Source: Chloroflexota bacterium
GTDB taxonomy: Bacteria; Chloroflexota; Dehalococcoidia; Dehalococcoidales; JACPPQ01
DNA length: 43,423 nt
Assembly: GCA_016190925.1 (NCBI GenBank)
Contig: JACPPQ010000017.1
Span: 1-43,423 of the forward strand
Direction: 5' to 3'
Shown: positions 15,844-23,338 of the stretch, one piece after another
Layout of the letters: each line of letters begins with the position of its first letter
How positions within the stretch are numbered: the stretch's first letter is position 1
Translations under genes and position numbers: made by a program
The notes under the pieces: generated by a model
What the model was told of the DNA's origin: nothing
Seen by the model: the letters and a program-made list of their open reading frames with translations, nothing else
The model's database searches: none

Positions 15844-18000
15844 CTAGCTTCGAGTCTGCCAGCGAGCGGGTTCCGGCGCTATGCACTTGGTGGCGTACTC
15901 CTTGAGCATTCGCCGGGCGGAGAAACGCGGCGCTGCTGTGCGTATGGACTCTTTGACCATAGCAATCCAACCGCGCGGAATGCCGTTGCGGTCGCGCGTA
16001 TAGTACAGAGGCACAACCTCATCTTCCAGCAAGCGGTACAGCGTCTCAGCGTCCGCCCTGTCTTCCTCTTGCGAGTCTGAGGGGACTTGTTCGCTGCCGA
16101 TTGCCCAGCCGTTTTTACCGTTGTACCCTTCATACCACCAGCCATCGAGGACACTCATGTGAAGCGCACCGTTCAAACAAGCCTTCATACCGCTGGTGCC
16201 GGATGCTTCTTGCAGGCGTCGCGGAGCATTCAGCCACACATCCACGCCTGCAATCAGGTCGCGAGCCATGTGCATGTCGTAGTCTTCAACAAAGGCAATC
16301 CTGCCCTGAAAACCATCGTCTTGAGCCAGGTTGTATACCCGCTGAAGCAGTATTTTGGACGGGAAATCAGCAGGATGGGACTTGCCTGCGAAAATAAATT
16401 GCACCGGACGCTCCCGATTGGTGATAATCCGCTTCAATCTTTCCGTGTCAGTGAAGATTAGCGTCGCGCGTTTATACTCGCTGAAGCGGCGAGCGAAGGC
16501 AATGGTCAGCACATCAGGGTCAAGGAACATCCCTCCTACCAGCATCTGCTTGGGCGACATGCCTTCCTGGACCCACCGTTTTCGCACATGCTCTCGGAGA
16601 GTCCCGGCAAGCTTGCGGTCCAGTTGACGGCGATACCGCCAGAGCTCTTCATCAGGGATATCCATGACACGCTCCCAAAGTTTGGGGTCATCGTGCTTCT
16701 TTATCCAGTCAGCGCCGAGGTATCTGGCATACAGACGGTACATCTCTGGCGATATCCAGGTTGGGACATGGATGCCATTGGTCACGCTGCCGATAGGCAC
16801 TTTCTCTTCCGGCAGGTCCGGCCACAGAGTATGCCACATCCTTTGCGTCACCTTCCCGTGCAGTTTGCTCACAGCGCAGCGCTGGCCGGAGAGCTTCATG
16901 GCAAGGGCAGTCATATTGAGAACGTCGCTTCCGGGATTGTCCTGCCCCAGCTCGAAGAACTCCTTCCACGAGATTCCCAGAGCCTGGCAACAGGTGTTGA
17001 GATACCTTTTAACAGATGAAACCGGAAACATGTCGTGGCCTGCCAGCACGGGCGTGTGAGTGGTAAAGATGGTAGCAGCCCGTACCTTTTCGACAGCATC
17101 GGAGAAAGACAGCCCCTTTACCAGTTCCTCACGAATACGTTCCAGCATCATGAAAGCGGTATGACCCTCGTTGGCATGCCAGAGAGCGGGATTGATGCCG
17201 AGCGCCCGCAGGGCGCGCACACCCCCGATACCGAGCACAACTTCCTGCTGTATGCGCAGTTCTCTGTCAGCCACATAAAGCCGCGCTGATAGCTGGCGAT
17301 AGGGCACGGGGTTTTCATCGAGGTTGGTATCAAGCAGGTAGAGTTTTGTCCGTCCCACTCGCACCAGCCATACCCCGATCTCCAGGGTAACATCCCCAAC
17401 TTCAACCTTCGCAATAGCAACATCCCCCTTGGCAGAAAGGACGCGGCTAATTGGTGCCTCGCTAAAGTTAAGCTGACGGTATATTTCATTTTGCCAGCCG
17501 TCAGGTGCGACACGCTGCTGAAAGTACCCTTGAGGATACATGAATCCCACAGCGACCATCGGGAGTCCCAATTCGCCGGCTTCTTTGCAGATGTCACCCG
17601 CCAGGACTCCCAGTCCTCCGGCATACATAGGCAGGGAGCTATGAATGGCAAACTCCATTGAAAAATAGGCCATAACATCTTTGACCAGTCCCGGATTAGT
17701 GGAGCCCAGCCAGGTTGCCGAGGTTGTCATATCATCGTCAAAGGCTGCCATTACCGAATCATACAGGGCAAGAAAATCCGGGTCTCCGGCAGCTGCCCGC
17801 AGGACGTCCGGGCTGACCTCACGCAATAGCTTGACCGGGTTGTGGCCGGTTACTCGCCACAGGCGAAAGTCCAGAGAGCGGAATAACTGACGCGCCTGGT
17901 TATGCCAGCTCCACCACAAGTTATAGGCAAGTTCGTCAAGCCTGCCGATGCGTTTCGGAATCCTGGTATTGAGTTCTACGTCCCCGGCGGTCGGGTTCAT
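15844..18000 (-). CDS. glgP: Alpha-glucan phosphorylase with N-terminal DUF3417 region (GT35)
   Basis: A 718-residue glycogen phosphorylase. Residues 15-100 (LDELAYNLWWSWHNQARQLF) form the DUF3417 N-terminal region found in Thermotoga-type enzymes. The catalytic part follows with FSMEFAIHSSLPMYAGGLGV, HANEGHTAFM, FTTHTPVLAGHD, VTNGIHVPTW and the pyridoxal-phosphate lysine in EASGTSGMKA near residue 606. GAGGTAGTGA precedes the ATG at 18000. It is the second GT35 enzyme in the window, and the two genes converge across plsY, tRNA-Glu, rpsT and lexA. Differences in length suggest different glucan preferences. Confidence 0.93.
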   Translation of the reverse strand: MNPTAGDVELNTRIPKRIGRLDELAYNLWWSWHNQARQLFRSLDFRLWRVTGHNPVKLLREVSPDVLRAAAGDPDFLALYDSVMAAFDDDMTTSATWLGSTNPGLVKDVMAYFSMEFAIHSSLPMYAGGLGVLAGDICKEAGELGLPMVAVGFMYPQGYFQQRVAPDGWQNEIYRQLNFSEAPISRVLSAKGDVAIAKVEVGDVTLEIGVWLVRVGRTKLYLLDTNLDENPVPYRQLSARLYVADRELRIQQEVVLGIGGVRALRALGINPALWHANEGHTAFMMLERIREELVKGLSFSDAVEKVRAATIFTTHTPVLAGHDMFPVSSVKRYLNTCCQALGISWKEFFELGQDNPGSDVLNMTALAMKLSGQRCAVSKLHGKVTQRMWHTLWPDLPEEKVPIGSVTNGIHVPTWISPEMYRLYARYLGADWIKKHDDPKLWERVMDIPDEELWRYRRQLDRKLAGTLREHVRKRWVQEGMSPKQMLVGGMFLDPDVLTIAFARRFSEYKRATLIFTDTERLKRIITNRERPVQFIFAGKSHPADFPSKILLQRVYNLAQDDGFQGRIAFVEDYDMHMARDLIAGVDVWLNAPRRLQEASGTSGMKACLNGALHMSVLDGWWYEGYNGKNGWAIGSEQVPSDSQEEDRADAETLYRLLEDEVVPLYYTRDRNGIPRGWIAMVKESIRTAAPRFSARRMLKEYATKCIAPEPARWQTRS

Positions 18001-18144
18001 TCACTACCTCATTGTCGAATTTTTGTTTTCAGGACTAACATTTATCTTAGCACAGATGAGGATAACTGAAAAACATAAGAAGATAGAGAAAGGTATCAGG
18101 GAGACCAAAATCCCAGCGCTGAACCGCTACGACGATACGCTGAG

Positions 18145-18864
18145 TTATCTCTGTTCAAAGTCCTTGAAGCGATAGCCGATGCCCCGCTCGCCGAGGATGT
18201 ACTTCGGATGTTTGGGGTCTTCCTCGATTTTGCGACGGAGATACGTTATGTAAAGCCACAGGTACTGGTCTTCATCCCGATATTCGTGACCCCACACTCT
18301 TCTCAGCAGGGTTTCATGGGTAAGAACACGACCGGCATTGCTCACCAGGTGATAGAGAAGGCGATATTCAGTAGGCCGCAGGTGGATTTCTTTGCCCCTG
18401 ACCATCACCTTTCGCCGGGTGAAATCGATTGAAAGGGCATCATCCACCTTTATTTCGGTCTTGGGCGCCGGGGTAGGCATTTCCGCCCGACGCAGGGCGG
18501 CTTTCACCCTGGAAACCAACTCACGCGGGCTGAACGGCTTGGTAACGTAGTCGTCGGCGCCCAACTCAAGCCCCTTCACCTTGTCCGGTTCCTCGCCCTT
18601 GACCGTGAGCATGATGACCGGTATGGTGGATACCTCGCGAATCCGTTTGAGGGTCTCGAAGCCATCCATTTCAGGCATCATCACATCCAGAATAGCCAGG
18701 TCAGGCAGCTCCTCGGTGACCTTTCTGAGCGCCTCATAGCCGTTGTTGGCGCCGGACACCTGGTATCCCTCCAGTTCAAGGTTCATGCCTACGGCCTCGA
18801 CAATGCGAGGCTCATCGTCTACAACCAGAATGGTCTTGCCCCGTTTTGCTAGTGGCTCATTCAT
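18145..18864 (-). CDS. OmpR/PhoB-type response regulator
   Basis: A 239-residue regulator. The receiver domain has the acidic pair D16-D17, phosphoacceptor D60 ([14 protein letters not shown]), T87 and K109. The C-terminal winged-helix DNA-binding domain (about 135-235) ends with the [19 protein letters not shown] segment and YLRRKIE...GIGYRF, resembling KdpE-like members. It lies downstream of the histidine kinase at 18893 with 28 bases between them; AAGGA precedes its ATG. The signal and target genes are not visible. Confidence 0.93.
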   Translation of the reverse strand: MNEPLAKRGKTILVVDDEPRIVEAVGMNLELEGYQVSGANNGYEALRKVTEELPDLAILDVMMPEMDGFETLKRIREVSTIPVIMLTVKGEEPDKVKGLELGADDYVTKPFSPRELVSRVKAALRRAEMPTPAPKTEIKVDDALSIDFTRRKVMVRGKEIHLRPTEYRLLYHLVSNAGRVLTHETLLRRVWGHEYRDEDQYLWLYITYLRRKIEEDPKHPKYILGERGIGYRFKDFEQR

Positions 18865-18892
18865 ATGAAATCCTTTAATTAGCTTTCAGCTT

Positions 18893-20548
18893 TTAGCTCT
18901 CCCATCCCCACCCCGAGATTCTTCGCCCGCCCGAGGCGGACCGGCTGTCCAACACGGTAGATTCCTCAGGCAGAGGGATAGGCAGGGTAAAAATAAACCT
19001 CGAACCCTCGCCACGTTCGCCCTCCGTCCAGATTCGACCGCCGTGGGCCTCGAGAATGGTCTTGCAAATATAAAGCCCGAGTCCCATGCCGGGTGTAGAC
19101 TTCCGGCTGCTGTCTGCCACGCGGTAAAACCGCTCAAAAAGTTTCTCCCTGTCTTGCAGCGAAATGCCAATTCCCTCATCAGCAATGGTCACCTGAATAT
19201 CGTTGTCCAGGACTTTTCCGGTGATGTTGATTGTTCCGCCGCGGGGTGAGAATTTTACGGCATTGTCCACCAGATTGGTCAATACTTCTTCTATCTTTTC
19301 AGGGTCGGCAAGAATGCCGGGAAAGTCCGGCGGGAAATCACTCTCAAATTTATGAATCTCCGTATTCCTGGCCAACCTTCTGACCACCTTCACCACTTCA
19401 CCGGGTAAATTAACCGACATCATATTCAACGGGAGAGACCTGGCCTCAAGTTGAGATGTATAAAGCAGCTTGGCGACCAGCTTGCTCAAGCGGTCGCTTT
19501 CCTCCTCGATGGCCTGCAACTTGTCCCGAATGGTCTGAGGGCTCCACTCGGCATCAGGCCGGGCGAGGGTGCTGGCATATGCCTTGATAATGGAAATGGG
19601 GGTCTGTAGCTCATGAGAGACGCCGGCAAGCAACATGGACCTCACGTTGTCAATCTGCCTCAGTGTGCCGATGTCACGCACGTTTACCACAGTGGTAGAA
19701 GGCTGCCTGGGAGAAGGGAGGGAGTAACTCATGCTTACGTCAACCTTCTGAGAATCTTTCCCGGTGATAGCTCCCCTTTGATAATAGACCCCGCTGACAC
19801 CCCTGGCGATGGGGCACTTCCTCCGGCAAAGTTCCCTTCCCTGGTTATCAACGAGATTCAGGACTCTGAAACAGTAGTCCCCGATAGCCTCGCTCCTCTT
19901 CCAGCCGGTGAGGCGTTCCATGCCGGCGTTGAAGGTAAGGATGCGCAGCTTCGAGTCGATGGTCATAATTCCATCGGCGCTATGTTCCACGATTGATTCC
20001 GTCTTATGATGCTCTTCCGCAAGCTGCGAAGCAAGGCGAACGTTCTCCAGGGACATGACAGCCTGCCCGGCAAAGGCGGAGAGCACCCTTCTGTCGCTGG
20101 CGGTGAACTGCTTTGCTGAAGATGGACGCAATATGTACATCAACCCGATGGTCTTATCATCAGCAAAGAGCGGTGCGGCAATAACAGGGTCGAAAACCTG
20201 GTGTCCCCCCACCGGGTTACGCAGTCCCTGCGCGATGCGCGAAATCCGACCAAAACCGTTTCTTCCGGCACCTAAATCCGGGATAGCCTTTTCCAGCATG
20301 GGACGCAGCTTCCTGGCAATCATGGAATCCAGGCCGTAAGTTGCCTCGGTGACAAAGCGTTCCCTGTCGCTTTTCCACAGCGCGATGACTCCCGCCGTTC
20401 CATCCAATGACTGCACTGCTGTAGCAAGGACGGGAACCAGCCTATCCTTGAAAGGCGCCTTTCCGGCGACTATGAATTCCGCTCTCTCACTTTTACTGGG
20501 ATTGTTGTTTTTCACGTTTGCTATCTCAACTCTGTAACGTTTGAGCAA
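18893..20548 (-). CDS. Sensor histidine kinase with GAF and PAS domains
   Basis: A 551-residue, apparently cytoplasmic kinase with no transmembrane segments. A GAF domain (about 30-170) and a PAS domain (about 182-300, with an inserted CRRKC pair) precede HisKA (phospho-acceptor H312 in VSHELQTPI) and HATPase (N429, DEGIGIS, GMGLGL). The last 20 or so residues (SRSASGGRRISGWGWES region) do not belong to the kinase fold and are encoded by a dispersed GCC-GGC palindrome (18927-18939). The start is uncertain: TTG at 20548 has only a weak ribosome site, and GTG at 20515 is an alternative. It forms a two-gene operon with the response regulator. The C-x3-C in PAS could bind a cofactor, but this is speculative. 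Confidence 0.9.
   Translation of the reverse strand: MLKRYRVEIANVKNNNPSKSERAEFIVAGKAPFKDRLVPVLATAVQSLDGTAGVIALWKSDRERFVTEATYGLDSMIARKLRPMLEKAIPDLGAGRNGFGRISRIAQGLRNPVGGHQVFDPVIAAPLFADDKTIGLMYILRPSSAKQFTASDRRVLSAFAGQAVMSLENVRLASQLAEEHHKTESIVEHSADGIMTIDSKLRILTFNAGMERLTGWKRSEAIGDYCFRVLNLVDNQGRELCRRKCPIARGVSGVYYQRGAITGKDSQKVDVSMSYSLPSPRQPSTTVVNVRDIGTLRQIDNVRSMLLAGVSHELQTPISIIKAYASTLARPDAEWSPQTIRDKLQAIEEESDRLSKLVAKLLYTSQLEARSLPLNMMSVNLPGEVVKVVRRLARNTEIHKFESDFPPDFPGILADPEKIEEVLTNLVDNAVKFSPRGGTINITGKVLDNDIQVTIADEGIGISLQDREKLFERFYRVADSSRKSTPGMGLGLYICKTILEAHGGRIWTEGERGEGSRFIFTLPIPLPEESTVLDSRSASGGRRISGWGWES
18927..18939. repeat. GCC-GGC palindromic repeat inside the kinase C-terminus
   Basis: CCGCC-cga-GGCGG, with a flanking CTTCG like that next to the copy at 22663-22677. 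Other members are at 2302-2316, 21471-21485 and 27831-27845, all outside genes. Confidence 0.7.
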
Positions 20549-20670
20549 TATTCTAATGTAAATCTAAGGGACTTCAAGTGTACTTCTAAGCAACTTCTAT
20601 GGCTATTCTAGCATAATCCGACTAAACTATTACAAAGGGCGCAAAGAGTCCGAGCGCAACTTGTAAACAA

Positions 20671-21459
20671 ATGAGCATTATCAACAAGACAGAAGTAGAT
20701 ATCCGCAGCTTCAGTATAAATGCCTGGGCGCGCCTGTGCACCAGTTTGACCAGTAAACTTGGCGGGAGATACGCCTCCGCGCTGGGCATTAACCTTGCCA
20801 GCATGGAGGCGGACGAGATATTCAAATGGTTCCTGGCATCGATTCTCTTCGGCGCCAGAATCAGCGAGGCCGTGGCCATAAGGACCTACGGCGAGTTCAA
20901 GCAGGCTGGCGTCCTCTGCCCGGAGGCGGTGCTGGATACAGGCTGGGACGGGCTGGTGAGCATCCTGGATAGGGGCGGCTACGCAAGATACGACTTTAGG
21001 ACCGCCACCAAGCTGCTGGACGTGACAGGAACGCTCAGGGAGAAGTATGCCGGAGACCTTAATCGATTGCACTTTTTCGCACAGGATGAGAGAGACCTGG
21101 AAAAGAAACTAAAGAGACTGGGAAAGGGAATCGGACCGGTCACAGTGCGCATCTTTCTAAGAGAGCTGCGAAATATATGGGAAAAGGCCGAACCGCCGCT
21201 ATCGGATGCTGCCCTTTTTGCTTCCCGGATGCTGGGACTTACCAGGACAACGGATGCCGCACTGGCCCTGGAAGAGATGAGGGAGATGTGGGAAGAAAGC
21301 GAGCCTGCCAGGGCAGGATTCCCTGACCTCGAGGCCGCCCTGGTAAAGCTCGGCAAGAACTTCTGCTTGAAGAATAAATGCCGCCTATGTGTGGTAAAAC
21401 GTGAGTGCCAGAGTTCAAACTGTCGGAAGGAACTGTCTGAAATAGCAGGGTCTTTATAA
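20671..21459 (+). CDS. HhH-GPD superfamily DNA repair-like protein with C-terminal iron-sulfur motif
   Basis: A 262-residue protein resembling endonuclease III-type glycosylases. The FKWFLASILFGARISEAVAI segment (51-70) matches the family's first helices. A helix-hairpin-helix (146-166, LGKGIGPVTVRIFL) follows, and four cysteines (C232, C237, C240, C246) form C-x4-C-x2-C-x5-C, like the [4Fe-4S] loop of Nth but with a shorter first gap (Nth has x6). The usual catalytic lysine of Nth after the hairpin (GVGRKTA) is absent, so it may be a monofunctional glycosylase, a structural DNA binder, or inactive. No clear ribosome site. Divergent from the histidine kinase. Confidence 0.7.
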   Translation: MSIINKTEVDIRSFSINAWARLCTSLTSKLGGRYASALGINLASMEADEIFKWFLASILFGARISEAVAIRTYGEFKQAGVLCPEAVLDTGWDGLVSILDRGGYARYDFRTATKLLDVTGTLREKYAGDLNRLHFFAQDERDLEKKLKRLGKGIGPVTVRIFLRELRNIWEKAEPPLSDAALFASRMLGLTRTTDAALALEEMREMWEESEPARAGFPDLEAALVKLGKNFCLKNKCRLCVVKRECQSSNCRKELSEIAGSL

Positions 21460-21470
21460 AACAAAAATCA

Positions 21471-21485
21471 TCCGCCTCAGGCGGA
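21471..21485. repeat. GCC-GGC palindromic repeat
   Basis: TCCGCC-tca-GGCGGA, a perfect 6-bp stem between the HhH gene and the next small gene. Member of the family also at 18927 and 22663. Confidence 0.75.
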
Positions 21486-21528
21486 CAAAACCACAACTCA
21501 AAACTTGGGGATTAAAAAGGAGATTAAC

Positions 21529-21840
21529 ATGGCAGATATAGTTATTCTAACCCAGAACGAAATACAGCAAAAGATAGAAACGCTGAAGGAACCGGGAAGC
21601 ACGGTATTCTTCTATCTTGGCGCCGGTCCTTCAGGCGGCGGCCCTCTGGGGCGGGGGGCTGCCGTGGTGGAGCTTAACCCGGGCTATCCTGCCAAGAAAC
21701 AAAAGAAATACAACATCTACACCGCCGCTGTGGAAGGCACGGAGACCACGGGCAAGGGGCAGAAGCTGTGGGACTCCGACAAGACAAAGGACATAGCAAA
21801 ATGGATTAAGGAGAGACATTACCTGCCTTCCTCTAAGTAA
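21529..21840 (+). CDS. Small conserved-looking protein of unknown function
   Basis: A 103-residue protein not recognised. It begins MADIVILTQNEIQQKIETLK. A hydrophobic/glycine-rich segment (TVFFYLGAGPSGGGPLGRGA, about 25-44) follows, then a Lys-rich middle (KKQKKYNIYTA) and a C-terminal DKTKDIAKWIKERHYLP helix. AAAAGGAG precedes the ATG by 7 bases, so translation is likely. No signal peptide or cysteines are seen. It may be a soluble domain with a glycine-rich loop; no function can be given. Confidence 0.7.
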   Translation: MADIVILTQNEIQQKIETLKEPGSTVFFYLGAGPSGGGPLGRGAAVVELNPGYPAKKQKKYNIYTAAVEGTETTGKGQKLWDSDKTKDIAKWIKERHYLPSSK

Positions 21841-21919
21841 AGATGCTTCCTGCATACGTCTCTCAAGAGTGTAGTGACCGTAGTCGATTTTTACAAGACC
21901 GTAACATTAACGAAACATC

Positions 21920-21944
21920 ATTGTAACGAATTTCGTATTACAAT
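21920..21944. promoter_or_regulatory. Operator-like 25-base palindrome
   Basis: ATTGTAA (21920-21926) and TTACAAT (21938-21944) flank an AT-rich centre that itself contains GAATTTC. It lies about 115 bases before the zinc-ribbon gene. It looks like a dimeric repressor site or a bidirectional promoter element; the cognate regulator is unknown. Confidence 0.4.
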
Positions 21945-22060
21945 AATACAGTTGATTGAGCATTTGGAAAAAACAGGTGAATGGCAAAGCAAGAAAACAC
22001 CGGAGCCATCGCCTGATAAGATAATTCAAGACCGGTGAATCTAAGAACCGAGATGAGGGG

Positions 22061-22237
22061 ATGACTAACAACAGATTTCTTAAAAAACCCTGCCCAAAGT
22101 GTGGGGGCAACATTTACCTGACCGACGACAGCTACGGGTCATACGAGCTATGCCTTCAGTGCGGCTACACTCGCGACCTGGAAGTTGTCACTAAGGAAAA
22201 GCAGTCCCCTGAGACAGCGTCAGCACGAAACTCGTAA
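22061..22237 (+). CDS. Small zinc-ribbon protein
   Basis: A 58-residue protein with two C-x2-C knuckles, CPKCGG (C11, C14) and CLQCGY (C31, C34), separated by a short Gly/Tyr-rich strand (IYLTDDSYGSYEL). This is a one-zinc ribbon, as in many small DNA/RNA-binding or assembly proteins. The tail is polar and probably disordered. The ATG at 22061 is the only start in frame; GAGGGG directly abuts it, so the ribosome site is poorly spaced. Function unknown. Confidence 0.65.
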   Translation: MTNNRFLKKPCPKCGGNIYLTDDSYGSYELCLQCGYTRDLEVVTKEKQSPETASARNS

Positions 22238-22600
22238 CAACGAGTAACAGGCAGGCGGCAGCCTTCAAAAGACCGGGGTAGAAAAACAGCGTAGAAACAT
22301 TTCACTGAAATGACGCACACGAATATCACCACCGATAACAACTTTGTGCTCCTCTCTTTTGAAGGGCCAGCCTATATCCCCTGGCCGATTGGCTGGGGGT
22401 AAGGGTGACCAACCTTTCCTGACTCTGGCACAGATGGGCTTTCCGGTCCATTCTTCCGACCCGAAAGAAATCGTGGAATCCTGGAGTACCTCCAGACCAA
22501 TCCGGCGGAAGAACAAAGAATCCGCCGAGACGCCAGAGAGACAGCCATTGAGATTGCTTCGTGCTTCGCCCTCGCAAAGACAGCATCTTAACAGGAGCCT
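22238..22600. other. Intergenic stretch, possibly a decayed gene fragment
   Basis: No intact gene. Around 22440-22560 one frame reads like a helical, charged C-terminus (GILEYLQTNPAEEQRIRRDA region) without a start, so it may be a remnant. Part of the ATTGC...GCAA(T) repeat seen at 2293 and 32029 lies near 22553-22580. The stretch ends at the terminal repeat of the element at 22601. Confidence 0.4.
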
Positions 22601-22700
22601 CCCGCGAAACGCGCCAGTTTTTCATACTGTAAAGCTAATCTGCCCCACCCTGATATGCTTCGTCCGCCTGAGGCGGACTTCAGCATGACAGTTTCGCGGG
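22601..22700. mobile_element. MITE-like element, family 1, copy 2
   Basis: A 100-base element with perfect 10-base inverted ends CCCGCGAAAC (22601-22610) and GTTTCGCGGG (22691-22700), matching the element at 6404-6524 in its ends but not its interior. The middle carries TCCGCC-tga-GGCGGA (22663-22677). It lies just upstream of the NYN gene and could supply leader sequence to it. Confidence 0.65.
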
Positions 22701-22786
22701 TGCCTATCTTACAATCATTCGCAGTTTTTCTCCGCACGCTGTATAATGGACTAATGTTAAACATTTTTGCGAAAAGAGGTACAAAG

Positions 22787-23326
22787 TTGGAAAAAAGTGA
22801 AAGGGTAATGATATTTATCGACGGCAGCAATCTTTATCATTCCCTCAAAGCCCTATTCCACAGGACCGACATAGACATCGGCAAATTCTGTAACAAACTG
22901 CTGGAAAAGCGCCCGCTGGTGAGAATCTATTATTACAATGCCAGAGTAGGAATAAAAGAAGAGCCGGAGCGCTACCGAGACCAGGCGAAGTTCTTCAACA
23001 GCGTGGCGCAAATACCCTATCTCGAGCTGCGGTTGGGGCACCTGGTCTATAATCACTGGCCAAATGTCCCGCCCCTGGAAAAGGGCGTGGATGTACAGCT
23101 TGCCACTGACATGATAACCCACAGCTACAAGAACAACTACGATACCGCCGTCCTGGTAGCCGGCGATAACGACTTCGTTGGCGCGGTCCAGGCTGTGAAA
23201 GATGTCGGTAAACACGTAGAGATAGCGCTTTTCGGCAAGGAAAGTAGCTCCATGCAGTTGCGCAGGGTGGCCGACAAGATAATCGCCGTCAACGCTCGCT
23301 TCATGAAGGGCTGCTGGAAGAACTAG
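22787..23326 (+). CDS. NYN-domain (PIN-like) putative nuclease
   Basis: A 179-residue protein of the NYN/LabA-like group, a PIN-fold family of Mg2+-dependent RNases. Conserved acidic positions appear in VMIFIDGSNLYHS, KGVDVQLATDM and VAGDNDFVGAV. The TTG at 22787 is preferred: AAGAGGT lies about 7 bases upstream and the domain starts right after. An ATG at 22754 in frame sits near the predicted transcript start of a TATAAT at 22742-22747, so a leaderless longer form is possible. The frame continues back into the mobile-like element at 22601, which is not considered coding. The stop is 12 bases before the radical SAM gene, suggesting an operon. Confidence 0.85.
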   Translation: MEKSERVMIFIDGSNLYHSLKALFHRTDIDIGKFCNKLLEKRPLVRIYYYNARVGIKEEPERYRDQAKFFNSVAQIPYLELRLGHLVYNHWPNVPPLEKGVDVQLATDMITHSYKNNYDTAVLVAGDNDFVGAVQAVKDVGKHVEIALFGKESSSMQLRRVADKIIAVNARFMKGCWKN

Positions 23327-23338
23327 CAGGCATCTTAC

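Noticed and set aside
22655-22786. N-terminal extension of the NYN gene
   Set aside because: The first part is translated from the mobile-like element at 22601-22700 and precedes the likely promoter and ribosome site.
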